Shown: one piece after another, positions 1 through 9,197 of the stretch | Numbering within the stretch: the stretch's first letter is position 1 | How the letters are laid out: every line of letters starts with the position of its first letter | From: Arthrobacter castelli DSM 16402 | GTDB taxonomy: Bacteria > Actinomycetota > Actinomycetes > Actinomycetales > Micrococcaceae | DNA length: 64,000 nucleotides | Assembly: GCF_000430705.1 (NCBI RefSeq) | Contig: NZ_AUMN01000017.1 | Coordinates: 1-64,000 of the forward strand | Direction of reading: 5' to 3' | Made by a program: the position numbers and the translations under genes | Notes under the pieces: generated by a model | What the model was told of the DNA's origin: nothing | What the model saw: only the letters and a program-made list of their open reading frames with translations | Database searches by the model: none

Positions 1-270
1 CAAACCACCACCACCGGCGGGACGAAGCTGGATGTCGGTGCGATGAATACCGAAACGGCCACCAGCCACCGGTATACCGAAACCGGTGACTATAACGTGT
101 CGCTGGTGACGTATTTCGCCGGCGATTATTCGGTCGACGGTGGCCCTTGGCGGCCGGTTGCGGGCGAGGCGGCGGTGCCCTCAGACCCGCACTTGATGAG
201 TATCTGGACCTCCGAGACATCCCTCTACGCCGACAACTGCATCGAAAACCCCAACGGCGCCGGCTGCTAA
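1..270 (+). CDS. PKD-like secreted protein, 3' end only
   Basis: The reading frame is open from base 1, so the start lies outside the window; 89 codons and a TAA stop are visible. The visible part reads HRYTETGDYNVSLVTYFAG and then DYSVDGGPWRPVAG, which resembles the end of a PKD/beta-sandwich domain with the usual aromatic-Thr-x-x-Gly-x-Y-x-V-x-L strand pattern seen in exported actinobacterial proteins. Two cysteines sit near the C-terminus (NCIENPNGAGC). No membrane anchor is visible in this fragment. It converges on the next gene, with 73 bases between the two stops and no clear hairpin. Function is unknown; the domain assignment is by pattern only. Confidence 0.6.
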   Translation, partial: QTTTTGGTKLDVGAMNTETATSHRYTETGDYNVSLVTYFAGDYSVDGGPWRPVAGEAAVPSDPHLMSIWTSETSLYADNCIENPNGAGC

Positions 271-343
271 GGACCAGTTCCTCCTACCGTTGGAATCTGA
301 CCAGCCGGTTCCGCAACAAGCATGGACGTCTGCCCTTGGCACA

Positions 344-991
344 TCACCGATCCAGGCAGGTGCACACGCAGGCTTTGTTGCCATCCGGATCAGCCAGCAC
401 GGTAAACGAAGGTGCATTGCCGTCGTCGACCACGCGTCCTCCCGCCTCCACAGCGGCGGCAATGCGTTCGTCGGCAGCGTCGTGCGGCACCCACAGATCA
501 ATGTGGAAGCGCTGCCGGGGAGTCTCATGCTCGTCCGTGTGCTGGAACCACAGCACGGGCACCCGTCCGCTGCGGTCGACGACGTCCACCCCGTGCTGCG
601 AGTCTGTACGTCCGGTGAGCAGTGCGGCCCAGAACGGCCCGACGACGGCAGGATCGGAGGTGTCCAGCGCGAGTTCCAGTTCGGTCGGGGCACTCGGTTT
701 CGCTTTGATCTCTTGCTCGCGCGCGATCCCGCTAATCGTCCGCGCCAGATCGATGTCACGGTCGGTGATCGCAGAAACGTCGTGGCTCATCAGTTTGACC
801 TCCACGAACGGGTACTTCAGCGTGACATCGGGATGGTGGTTTGCCGCCTCTGCGGCGTCGCCCACCGCGGTGACGAACTTGACTCCATTGGCAAAGTTTT
901 TCGTGATGAATCGGGCGTGTAGCCCCTGGGCGAGGAGCCGCCAATCGTCGATGCCCGACTCCAGAATCTGATTAACATTGAACTGTCCCAT
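344..991 (-). CDS. pterin-4a-carbinolamine dehydratase fused to a VOC/glyoxalase-like domain
   Basis: The 215-residue protein has two parts. Residues 1-95 match the pterin-4-alpha-carbinolamine dehydratase (PCD/DCoH) fold: a WRLL start, F-x-x-A-V repeats, the active-site block HHPDV at residues 52-56 and SHDVSAITDRDIDLA at 69-83. PCD dehydrates 4a-hydroxytetrahydropterin during cofactor recycling. Residues 105-215 look like a vicinal-oxygen-chelate (VOC) domain, with FWAALLTGR, a VLWFQH strand, a FHIDLWVP strand and the closing VLADPDGNKACVC. Start is ATG at 989-991. It diverges from the NTF2-like gene 47 bases away. What the VOC half binds cannot be told; it could be a regulatory or non-catalytic module. 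Confidence 0.8.
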   Translation of the reverse strand: MGQFNVNQILESGIDDWRLLAQGLHARFITKNFANGVKFVTAVGDAAEAANHHPDVTLKYPFVEVKLMSHDVSAITDRDIDLARTISGIAREQEIKAKPSAPTELELALDTSDPAVVGPFWAALLTGRTDSQHGVDVVDRSGRVPVLWFQHTDEHETPRQRFHIDLWVPHDAADERIAAAVEAGGRVVDDGNAPSFTVLADPDGNKACVCTCLDR

Positions 992-1038
992 TCCCTCAGT
1001 ATGGTGCTTGAACCCGGCTAAGTGAATAGAGTGGATAT

Positions 1039-1425
1039 ATGGCTAACAAGGAACTTCTTGTCGAGCTCCTCGAAATTGAACACCGCGGCTGGAGTTCGCT
1101 CTGCGACGGCACGGGAGCCGATTTCTATGGCTCCATCATGATCGACGACGGCGTGATGGTTCTGGCTCACGGGGTGGTGATGGACCGGGATGCGGTCATC
1201 GCCTCCCTCAATGAAGCCCCGCCATGGCGGACCTATGAAATCAGCGACGCGCGGCTGGTCAACACCGGTGACGATGCCGCCGTCGTCGTCTATACCGGTC
1301 GCGCGTATCGGGACGGCGTGGAGCCGGCGTTCGTGGGACTGATGTCCAGCGTCTATGTCCGCAAGAGTGGCGGCTGGAGGCTGGCGCTGTATCAACAGAC
1401 TGTCGTCCCCGCTGCGGAAGGCTGA
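1039..1425 (+). CDS. NTF2-like (DUF4440/SnoaL-type) protein
   Basis: The 128-residue protein has the size and layout of a one-domain NTF2-like cone fold. It has an N-terminal amphipathic helix (ELLVELLEIEHRGWSSL), a FYGSIMIDDGVMV strand pair, a DRDAVIASL helix and a closing strand SVYVRKSGGWRLALYQQT, which is the typical DUF4440 ending. Such proteins are small ligand-binding proteins or enzymes in the cytoplasm; the ligand cannot be read from sequence. No signal peptide or membrane segment is present. It has its own short upstream region shared with the divergent PCD/VOC gene. The ribosome-binding site is weak (GAGTGGA about 5 bases before ATG). Confidence 0.7.
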   Translation: MANKELLVELLEIEHRGWSSLCDGTGADFYGSIMIDDGVMVLAHGVVMDRDAVIASLNEAPPWRTYEISDARLVNTGDDAAVVVYTGRAYRDGVEPAFVGLMSSVYVRKSGGWRLALYQQTVVPAAEG

Positions 1426-1442
1426 CCTGTGTTTGATGCACA

Positions 1443-1976
1443 ATGGCCCGCGCCGGTGACCGCGTGCGGTTGCCGGTCCGAGCGTTGCAAAAGGCCGTGA
1501 TCAGCCCGAGGCACGTCACCAGGTGTTACAGATCCAAGGTCACCGCAGGACGTGGTGTCATTGCAATTCTTGTTGCAGTGTCGGTCGTCGTCTTCATCTC
1601 ATTGGCTGCCAATCTCATCGATGGCGGGATCACCACGGGGACGCTGTGGGAAACCGCCATTGGGCTGCTCGTCCTTAGTGTGATCATCGTCCTCGGCCGC
1701 ACTGTGGGGGTCGTGGTTCAGATTGACCAAGGCATAGTGAGCTTGAAGTGTACGCGCTTCTTCCGGGCAACGTTCCCGGTGCATGACGTTGTTGCCATCA
1801 CGAATGGATCGCCCGTCTTCACCGGCGGCTATGGCTACCGCATCCTGGGCAAGAACCATCGGGGCTTCATCGTGGGAGGACCGCAAGTGACATTGGAGCT
1901 GGCTGATGGCCGGGTTTATACCGCTAGCGTGCCCTCAGTGGAAGAGTTCCGCACGGCCATGATGGAGAGCCGCTGA
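1443..1976 (+). CDS. small membrane protein with two transmembrane segments and a PH-like tail
   Basis: The 177-residue frame lies 17 bases after the NTF2-like gene. Two hydrophobic segments, about residues 38-58 and 71-92, are followed by a soluble region (ISLKCT-like strand, FPVHDVVAITNGSP, VTLELADGRVYTASVP). This arrangement is common in small bacterial membrane proteins with a PH-like beta domain. The start is uncertain: the ATG at 1443 has no clear ribosome-binding site, and an in-frame GTG at 1497 would remove 18 basic, poorly conserved-looking residues. Function is not recognised. Co-transcription with the previous gene is possible from the spacing. Confidence 0.55.
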   Translation: MARAGDRVRLPVRALQKAVISPRHVTRCYRSKVTAGRGVIAILVAVSVVVFISLAANLIDGGITTGTLWETAIGLLVLSVIIVLGRTVGVVVQIDQGIVSLKCTRFFRATFPVHDVVAITNGSPVFTGGYGYRILGKNHRGFIVGGPQVTLELADGRVYTASVPSVEEFRTAMMESR

Positions 1977-2100
1977 ACGGGACTTGACCGGCAATCACCG
2001 CTCATATCATTTCCACAACGACGGATGTCAGCCCGGCGCCACGTGCCGCCTGTCACTAAGGTGGATGGTGGTCCGCACAGCGGCGGGCCCCTACCGCCGC

Positions 2101-2106
2101 AGGAGG
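2101..2106 (+). promoter_or_regulatory. ribosome-binding site that sets a TTG start
   Basis: AGGAGG lies seven bases before a TTG codon at 2114-2116. No ATG or GTG in the same frame has comparable spacing, so this site decides the start of the first ABC permease and therefore of the whole five-gene coupled operon. Confidence 0.75.
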
Positions 2107-2113
2107 ACGCGCG

Positions 2114-5100
2114 TTGGCATTGCTGTTCCTATCAACCAAGCGGGCTGGCTCGCGCCATGGCCTGCTCGGGCTGATTTTCCTGGCAATTGCCTGCATCACC
2201 GCGATCCTCGCCGGCACGCTCGGCTACACGCAGCTGGCGGCCACGAATGCTCTGCGCCAGTCGATACCGGCTGCTTCCGGTCTTGAAGCATTCCACCGGT
2301 TGCACGCCAGCCAGCCGGACGCTGCGCAGGACCGCCAGGCCCAGACGAAGGCGTTCGAGCAGCTCTTCGACGAGGCCGGCGTCGACAGAGCCACGAACAT
2401 TTTCAACTCGATCTATACCTCGCCGGTTGGCGATGTACCATCCTCCGGAACAGTGGCGAACATCCCGGCGGAGGCGGAATTCAGCCTCACTTGGTGGCCA
2501 CAGGCGGGTCAGCATGTCACGGTCGCTGAGGGTGAACTGCCACAGTTCCTGAAGACCGCTGGCAGCGGCGGGAACGACGGCGGCAGGCCAGGCGGCGGGA
2601 ACGACGGCGGCGGATCCGGCGGCGGGCCCGCCCCGGCGGCGGTGACGTCCGAAACTGCCGAGGCGCTCGGCCTGCAGGTTGGCGACATCCTGCGCCTGGC
2701 GAGCGAACCCCGGGTCCGTGCCGAAGTCGCTGCGGTCGTCGACCCGGATCGTCAGGCATCTGTCGTGTTGAGCGCAGCGGACCGGGACTACGAGGATCAG
2801 CGGGTCCATTCCCTGTTGGTGTCCGGACAGGCCGTCCACTCGGGGGCAGGTTTATCCAAAACGGCGTGGACCATCATGCCCGACCCCCAACGCATGAGGG
2901 CTGCAGCGCTTCCCGGCTTGATCGACGGCCTGGAATCACTCGAAGACCGGGCTATTTCCACCGACGTCATCAATGTCAGTGGCGTCGTGGCCAGTGGTGC
3001 ACTGACCGACGATTTGCGGACGGCGCTGTCGGCGACCCGGGCGGTGCAGGCGGTGGTGCCCATGGTGCTGACTCTGTTGGTACTGATCAGCTTCATCGCA
3101 ATCTTCCAGCTGGCCCGGCTGCTGGCCGGGACCAGGTCGGAAGAGACGGCTTTGCTCGGGGCCCGGGGACTCGCCCCGACCCAACATCTCGGGATCGGTC
3201 TCCTGGAAAGCGCCGCGATCGTCGTGGCAGGCACTGCCGTCGGATATGTACTTGCCTCAACCATCACCCCGTTGATCACATCCGTGACGGCCGGCACCGC
3301 AGACTGGACCACCGCCGTCGGTGAAACCCTTGCCGCGACCTGGCCGGTCCCGATCCTCACCGCTGCCGCCGCCGTCGTCATCCTGACGGGAACTGCCATA
3401 GCCGAAGGAATCCGACCGGCCGAATCACTGCGTCAAGGCGCGTCAGGACGGCGGACCACTGCCGGCTGGTATGGACTGGTCGTTCTGCTCCTCGGCGCGG
3501 CGGCGCTGGCGCTGTGGCAGTTCCGGCGTTACGGCTCCCCGCTCTCCCCTGGCTCGGGCGGGACCCTGGTAATCAATCCCGCCGCCGTTGCCGCCCCTGC
3601 CTTGACCGTTGCGGCGCTCGCCGTCGTCGCCGTTCCCGCCCTGGCGCTGCTCATTTCTGCCGTCAGGCGGGCAGCGGCGGCCAGTCGAGGGCTGGCTTTC
3701 CCACTGGCTGCCAGCCAGGTCTCCCGCAGCATTGGTGCATACGCGCTTCCGATCGTGTTGATCACGCTCACCATCGGGTCCGGCACCCTTGCCGCCGCGT
3801 ACACCCAGACGTCCCGGACGGCCCAATCCGCAGCCGCGCATCTGGCCAATGGTTCGGATGTCCGGATCCGTTTGCCCAGTCCCACGGTGATTTCAGGCCC
3901 GGACGACGCGATGCAGCTGCAGCAGTACAACGACGTTCCGGGGGCCAGTGAGCTATCCCCGGCGATCACCGGCCAGGCGAAAATCGGCGAGGCCGACGTC
4001 GAACTGGCCGCAGTGCAGCCCGAAGCCTTGGGCGGTTTGTTGCACGGTGCCGGCAAAGTCACCGATGCGAAGGGCCTGACTCGGGCGTTAACCGGCGACG
4101 ACGACGGCAGGGCAGTGCCGCTGCCGCCCGGCACCGCTCGATTGCGGCTGCAGTTGAACAGCTCGGCCGAAGACGTGCCGGGCGGCCCCGGGCAGCCCCC
4201 GGCATCCGGTGGAGACGAGCAGCTCCGCGTGAGCTTCTCCGCCTGGCTGGAGTCCGGCCACGGGCACGTCGTCCCCGTGCCGCTGGGCACCATCGTGTTG
4301 CACGACAGTACCCGCCCGCAGTCCCACTCTTTCGCCGCAAACCTGCCGGAAGGACTGGACGCGGAAAGCGTCCGCGCGATCGATTACACCTCATCGAACA
4401 CCTCCAGCGGGCTCGAATACACCGTTTCAATTGATGCGATGTCTGCCATCGACGGCGCCGGAACGGTCAGGGCTGTCGAAATGCCGGACGGGGTCGAGTT
4501 CCACCCGGTCCGCGGGGTGTTTCCCGCCGGGACCGGCTCCCCCGACGGCGGCGGCTTCGTGCTGGCGGCCTTCGCCCCTGGTTCGACGGTGCAGGGACGG
4601 CTGCTGCCCACCCCGCCGGGCGGGGCTGCGGAGGCTGCGGTTCCGGTGGTGGTTACCGAGGAAGTGTTGCAGCAGCTGGACCTGAGCGTGGGGGAAAAAC
4701 TGACGCTGCTGCCGCCCGGCACGCAGATCCCTGCCCGGATCACGGCCGCGGTCCCCGTGTTGCCGTCAGTGTCCGGCGGCCTGGGGGCGATGATCGACAT
4801 CACCGCGTACCAGAGCACGGCTCTGGCTTCGGCGAAAGACGTGCCGCAGATCGGAGAACTCTGGTTCGCCTCTTCGGATCCGGACCGGACAGCCGCCAAG
4901 CTGCAGGCGATGGCCGGCCCGGAGGCGGATATTACGACGGCGGCCACCGACTATGCGGATCTGTTCCTCGCTCCTGCAGTGCATACATTATGGATCGGCA
5001 CGGCCGGAGCCTTGGTGGTCTCGATGATCGCCCTGGCCGCGGGCGTTCACTCGCTGTCCCGACAGCGGGAAACCCAGGTGCACATCCTCGGCGCACTCGG

Positions 5101-5416
5101 CCAGTCACCGAAGATGCAGGCCTTCGGGCGCCGCTGGGAACTTCTCACTGTCGGTCTCTTCGCGGTGGCGGCCGGGCTGGCTACGGGCTGGATCTGCGCT
5201 GTATTGACGGTGCAGGGCCTCGCCGGAACCGCTGTCCTGGAGGGCCCGGCCGGGATACCTGTTCCGCTGGGCATGGCATGGCCGGGGTGGATCGCCGTCG
5301 TCGTCATCCAGCTGCTTGTGCTCGTTGCGGGGGCGTGGCTGTACGGGGCACATGTCCGGCGCCAGTTCAGCAACGTCAACAAGTCCAACAACGCTGACGC
5401 GCGGGTGAGATTATGA
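2114..5416 (+). CDS. FtsX-like ABC transporter permease, large form
   Basis: The 1100-residue membrane protein starts at TTG behind a strong AGGAGG. One transmembrane helix follows the N-terminus (about residues 15-37). A large exterior domain comes next, then helix clusters around residues 315-345, 360-435, 455-475, 495-520 and 545-570, a second exterior domain and four C-terminal helices. The cytoplasmic loops carry FtsX-type text: LLGARGLAPTQHL after one helix and HILGALGQSPKMQAFGRR near the end. This is the two-FtsX-unit layout of MacB/LolC-type permeases. A glycine-rich stretch (residues about 150-171, GSGGNDGGRPGGG and on) is an inserted exterior linker. The stop overlaps the next start by four bases, so the permeases are probably made together. 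Substrate unknown. Confidence 0.85.
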   Translation: MALLFLSTKRAGSRHGLLGLIFLAIACITAILAGTLGYTQLAATNALRQSIPAASGLEAFHRLHASQPDAAQDRQAQTKAFEQLFDEAGVDRATNIFNSIYTSPVGDVPSSGTVANIPAEAEFSLTWWPQAGQHVTVAEGELPQFLKTAGSGGNDGGRPGGGNDGGGSGGGPAPAAVTSETAEALGLQVGDILRLASEPRVRAEVAAVVDPDRQASVVLSAADRDYEDQRVHSLLVSGQAVHSGAGLSKTAWTIMPDPQRMRAAALPGLIDGLESLEDRAISTDVINVSGVVASGALTDDLRTALSATRAVQAVVPMVLTLLVLISFIAIFQLARLLAGTRSEETALLGARGLAPTQHLGIGLLESAAIVVAGTAVGYVLASTITPLITSVTAGTADWTTAVGETLAATWPVPILTAAAAVVILTGTAIAEGIRPAESLRQGASGRRTTAGWYGLVVLLLGAAALALWQFRRYGSPLSPGSGGTLVINPAAVAAPALTVAALAVVAVPALALLISAVRRAAAASRGLAFPLAASQVSRSIGAYALPIVLITLTIGSGTLAAAYTQTSRTAQSAAAHLANGSDVRIRLPSPTVISGPDDAMQLQQYNDVPGASELSPAITGQAKIGEADVELAAVQPEALGGLLHGAGKVTDAKGLTRALTGDDDGRAVPLPPGTARLRLQLNSSAEDVPGGPGQPPASGGDEQLRVSFSAWLESGHGHVVPVPLGTIVLHDSTRPQSHSFAANLPEGLDAESVRAIDYTSSNTSSGLEYTVSIDAMSAIDGAGTVRAVEMPDGVEFHPVRGVFPAGTGSPDGGGFVLAAFAPGSTVQGRLLPTPPGGAAEAAVPVVVTEEVLQQLDLSVGEKLTLLPPGTQIPARITAAVPVLPSVSGGLGAMIDITAYQSTALASAKDVPQIGELWFASSDPDRTAAKLQAMAGPEADITTAATDYADLFLAPAVHTLWIGTAGALVVSMIALAAGVHSLSRQRETQVHILGALGQSPKMQAFGRRWELLTVGLFAVAAGLATGWICAVLTVQGLAGTAVLEGPAGIPVPLGMAWPGWIAVVVIQLLVLVAGAWLYGAHVRRQFSNVNKSNNADARVRL

Positions 5417-8223
5417 CCGCGCGGAAGAACTTCGGGCCCCTGCTGCGGCGCCAGTTCGCTTCGTCCCGCGGCGCCTCGGTACTGCTGGTGGTGATCGTGC
5501 TGGTCACCTGCACGTTGCTCGCCGTGTGGCCGCGGGCGGTGTCCGCGATGTTCACCCAGGACGTGCAACGAACCATCCGCAACGCACCGGCGACCTTGCG
5601 CAGTCTGGTGGCACTGGAACCTACTGCCCCTGTCACCGGGCCGTCAGGGGCCGAAGGTGACTACGGGCTCGCTCCGGACGAGGCCGGGACGTGGGGCGCC
5701 ATGGAGGAGGCCACGCGTGGTCTGCGACAGTCCATTGACCAGCCATTGCGTTCTGTGCTCGCCAATGGCCGGTATTTCGCCGGCACGGGCAACATCAAGG
5801 TGCTGCTGGACGAATCTGTGCCGCGGATCAGCGAAATGACTCTGGGACTGAACTTCAATCCCCATCTGGATGAGCACATCACCATGGTTGAAGGCCGCTC
5901 CCCCAGGCCGCCGACCGAAGACGTGGTCCAACCCGATGCCGGCGGGCAGACGGCGGATCAGCCGCTGGAAATCACGATGTCACGGGCCACTGCCAAGGAA
6001 TCCCGCTGGGAAGTCGGAGAAGTGCGGCGCCTGCAGGTGCACGGCACGAACAACAGCGTACAGTCCAAGCTGGTGGGCATTTTCGAGCCACAGGATCCCG
6101 CGGCCGGATTCTGGAAAATCAACCGCAGCAGCCTGCATCCTGCCGTGTCCACCAGCCCCGGTGGCGACGGATTGACCGTCGCCGCTGACGTCTACGCGGC
6201 CGCGGGCGGATACAGTCACGTATCCCGCATTGGCAGGGGCGTCGGCACGAAGGTGTGGTTTCCACTCGATATTGCAGCGTTGAATGCCTCAAATGCTGCA
6301 GAAGTTGCGAAGCAGGTGCGGGCTTTCGCGGGGTCAGTACAGGAATTCGCCCCTCCAGCGGAGGCCGGCATCGGCGTTCGCCCCACCATCGAGACCGTCC
6401 AATTCACCTCTGAGTCCCCGCAGTACCTGGCCGAATCCGTCGCCCGTGCCGGCGCCACCCATCAGATCCTGGCGATGATGGCGGCCGGGCCGTTGGGAGT
6501 CTGCCTGGCAGCCCTGGCACTGGGCTGTCGAATGGTGTTGGACAGGCGCCGACCCACGCTGGTGCTGGCGGCCGCCCGCGGTGCGTCCCGCAGACAGCTG
6601 CACGGGTCGATGGCGGTGGAAGGGCTCTTGCTCGGAGTACCGGCCGCCGCGGCCGGCATCGTCGTGGCGGTCCTGGCCTTCCCCGGTCCGCTGACGCCGG
6701 CAACGTGGGCACTGCCGCTGCTGATGGGACTGGCCCCGGCGCTGTTCCTGGGCCTTGGCCCGGTGCAGGGGGCGCTGCAGGGGCGCCGCCGGGACCTCAA
6801 TCCGAAGGCACGCGGACGGTTCCGATTGACGGTGGAGGCCGCGGTGCTGGCCTTGGCGGTCATCTCGGTGTATCTGGTGTTCCGGCGGGGGCCCGCGTCT
6901 CCGGCCGGCAGCGCTGACGCTTCGATCGACCTGCTGCTCGCTTCCGCGCCGCTGCTGCTTGCGCTGGCTGCCTGCGTAATGGTGATGCGTCTATACCCGC
7001 TCCCGCTGCGGGCTCTGGCGCGCGCCCAGGCGCCGAAGGCTCCGCTGGTGGGATTCCTCGGCTCCGTCCGGTCATTACGCGCTCCGGGCGGCGGGCTGGT
7101 GCCGGTGCTGTCGATCGTGGTGGGGCTGGCCGTCGTCGTCTTCTCCGCCGTGCTGCTGCAGACGCTGCGCGCCGGAGTCTCAACCACCGCACAGACCGAA
7201 ACCGCAGCCGAGCTGCGTATCACCGGAGCCGGGTTCACGCCGCAGGAGCGCACCAGGATTTCGCGGCTTGCGGGGATCGACACCTCCGTCGGGGTCACGG
7301 TTCGCAGCGGGGTGGCCCTGAGGCTGGGCGGCAGCGAGGACCCTGAAGACCGGTTTCCAATGCGCATGGTGGTGGCTGACCTGGGCGACCTGGCCGCGGT
7401 CCAGGCCGGCATCCCGGGCTCCGTCCCGCCCGAAGCGCTGAACCAGGCGCTCAAACCTGCCGGGGATACCCTGCCGGTCATCCTCTCCCAGGCCGTGCAA
7501 GGCAGCGAAGGAGACTCCGCCGTGCTGGAATTGTTCAACGACGTCGATATCACCGTCGCAGCCACCGCCGGGGCGGAAACCAACCTGTCCACCAGCGACG
7601 AGTGGGTGCTGGTGGATGAGCAAATGCTGTCTGAGCTGGCCGGTGTTGACGTCGAGCCGGATGTCATCCTCGCGTCGCTGTCCGCCGGCGCAGACCCATC
7701 AGCCGTGCTGGCTGAACTGGAATCAATGGACGGGCAAATCGATGCAACGACCGTCGCCACCCGTACGGCTGAACTCACTGATGCACCGCTGACCGGCGGG
7801 CTGCAGACCGGGCTGCTCACCGTCATGGTCTTCATCGGCGGACTCTGCGCCACGATCGTGGTCATGACCTCGGTGATCAGCGCGCCGGCGCGCAATAAAC
7901 TGCTGGGACTGCTGCGCACCCTGGGCTTCCCCCGCCGCAACGACCCGGCCCTGTTGCTGTGGGAAATCGGCCCCATGGCCGCAGCGGGAGCGATAGCCGG
8001 CGTCGTGCTTGGTCTGCTGCTGCCGCTGTTGGTGGTTGCCGGCGTCGACCTGCGGATCTTCACAGGGGGTGGCGGGCAGCCGCCTGTGACATACGATCCA
8101 CTGTTGTTGACCGCCTTGGTCGCTGGTTTCATCCTGATAGTGTTGCTCGCCGTCGTCGCCGCGATAGCTGCGGGCCGGCGCCAACGCCTCTCTTCTGTGC
8201 TAAGGATCGGTGAGGAAGCATGA
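5413..8223 (+). CDS. FtsX-like ABC transporter permease, second subunit
   Basis: The 936-residue partner of the preceding permease begins inside its stop codon (ATGA). It has the same design: one N-terminal helix (about residues 20-42), a long exterior domain, a helix block around 355-450, further helices near 475-540 and 565-590, a second exterior domain, and a C-terminal FtsX unit with GLLRTLGFPRRNDP between helices near residue 835. The two permeases probably form a heterodimer energised by the two ATPases that follow. Because FtsX-type systems of this size usually act on envelope or exported substrates, an export or lipid/peptide-handling role is inferred, not shown. Confidence 0.85.
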   Translation: MTARKNFGPLLRRQFASSRGASVLLVVIVLVTCTLLAVWPRAVSAMFTQDVQRTIRNAPATLRSLVALEPTAPVTGPSGAEGDYGLAPDEAGTWGAMEEATRGLRQSIDQPLRSVLANGRYFAGTGNIKVLLDESVPRISEMTLGLNFNPHLDEHITMVEGRSPRPPTEDVVQPDAGGQTADQPLEITMSRATAKESRWEVGEVRRLQVHGTNNSVQSKLVGIFEPQDPAAGFWKINRSSLHPAVSTSPGGDGLTVAADVYAAAGGYSHVSRIGRGVGTKVWFPLDIAALNASNAAEVAKQVRAFAGSVQEFAPPAEAGIGVRPTIETVQFTSESPQYLAESVARAGATHQILAMMAAGPLGVCLAALALGCRMVLDRRRPTLVLAAARGASRRQLHGSMAVEGLLLGVPAAAAGIVVAVLAFPGPLTPATWALPLLMGLAPALFLGLGPVQGALQGRRRDLNPKARGRFRLTVEAAVLALAVISVYLVFRRGPASPAGSADASIDLLLASAPLLLALAACVMVMRLYPLPLRALARAQAPKAPLVGFLGSVRSLRAPGGGLVPVLSIVVGLAVVVFSAVLLQTLRAGVSTTAQTETAAELRITGAGFTPQERTRISRLAGIDTSVGVTVRSGVALRLGGSEDPEDRFPMRMVVADLGDLAAVQAGIPGSVPPEALNQALKPAGDTLPVILSQAVQGSEGDSAVLELFNDVDITVAATAGAETNLSTSDEWVLVDEQMLSELAGVDVEPDVILASLSAGADPSAVLAELESMDGQIDATTVATRTAELTDAPLTGGLQTGLLTVMVFIGGLCATIVVMTSVISAPARNKLLGLLRTLGFPRRNDPALLLWEIGPMAAAGAIAGVVLGLLLPLLVVAGVDLRIFTGGGGQPPVTYDPLLLTALVAGFILIVLLAVVAAIAAGRRQRLSSVLRIGEEA

Positions 8224-9197
8224 GTACCACCACGACGCCCGTCACGGCTGACGCCGAACCGCATATTCATTGCGAAGACATGGTCCGGATCTTCTCCACC
8301 GAAGGCGTTGAAGTCCAGGCACTGCAGGGGTTGAACCTGAGGGTCGACGCCGGGGAAATGGTCGCCCTGATCGGAGCTTCCGGATCCGGCAAGTCGACGC
8401 TGCTGACCATCCTGTCCGGCCTCGACACCCCCACCGCCGGCTCCGTCCGCGTGGCGGGGCACGACCTGCTGGCCATGAAACGGGCCGAACGCGTCCAGTA
8501 CCAACGGCACACGGTCGGTTTCGTCTGGCAGCAGGCGTCGAGCAACCTGCTGCCCTATCTGAGCGCAGTCGAGAATGTCTGCCTGCCCATGGCGATCACC
8601 GGCCGCGCCGGCCGGCTGGAGCGGGCGGACCAGCTGCTGCGCGTGCTGGATATCGAGCACTGCCGGGACCGCACGCCGGCGCAGATGTCCGGCGGCGAGC
8701 AGCAACGGGCCGCGATCGCCGTCGCCATCGCCAACTCCCCGACGGTGATACTGGCAGACGAACCCACCGGCGAGCTGGATGAGGCGACGTCGGCGGATGT
8801 GCTCGAGGCGATGCGCTCGGTGAACGAAGAGCTGGGCATCACCACCCTGATCGTCACCCACGACCCGTCGGTCTCTGAGCATGTTCGACGTGCTGTGCAG
8901 ATGCGTGACGGGCGGTGCTCCACGGAAGTGCTGCGGCGGACGGAGACAGACGAGGCCGGCGAGGAGAGCCATATTGCCGAGGAGTTCGCGGTGATCGACC
9001 GGGTGGGACGGATGCAGCTGCCCCAGGATTTCATGAGCACATTGGGGCTGCGGGAACGGGTCCGGCTGGGACTCGAACCGGACCATGTGCGCGTCTCCCC
9101 CGCCACCCCGGCGGCTGATGCCAAAGCAGGCGCCGAAGCCGCTGACTCCGCCGACGACAAAGACGCCGCACCGAACAATCAGGAGGACCGGAAGTGA
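8220..9197 (+). CDS. ABC transporter ATPase with an extra C-terminal domain
   Basis: The 325-residue ATPase has Walker A GASGSGKST, the signature MSGGEQQR, Walker B VILADEP and the switch histidine in IVTHD. It belongs to the MacB/LolD-like group that works with FtsX permeases. After the nucleotide-binding domain (to about residue 230) there is a tail of some 90 residues. It contains VIDRVGRMQLPQDFM, GLRERVRLGL and DHVRVSP, a pattern similar to the swapped-hairpin AbrB/SpoVT fold, and ends in an Ala/Asp-rich stretch. The tail may be regulatory. The start overlaps the upstream stop by four bases and the stop overlaps the next gene by four, so all subunits are coupled. Confidence 0.88.
   Translation: MSTTTTPVTADAEPHIHCEDMVRIFSTEGVEVQALQGLNLRVDAGEMVALIGASGSGKSTLLTILSGLDTPTAGSVRVAGHDLLAMKRAERVQYQRHTVGFVWQQASSNLLPYLSAVENVCLPMAITGRAGRLERADQLLRVLDIEHCRDRTPAQMSGGEQQRAAIAVAIANSPTVILADEPTGELDEATSADVLEAMRSVNEELGITTLIVTHDPSVSEHVRRAVQMRDGRCSTEVLRRTETDEAGEESHIAEEFAVIDRVGRMQLPQDFMSTLGLRERVRLGLEPDHVRVSPATPAADAKAGAEAADSADDKDAAPNNQEDRK

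Noticed and set aside
6462-9086. 874-codon open frame on the minus strand
   Set aside because: It lies opposite the second permease and first ATPase, is rich in Ser, Arg and Thr without domain text, and is the usual antisense shadow of a GC-rich gene.
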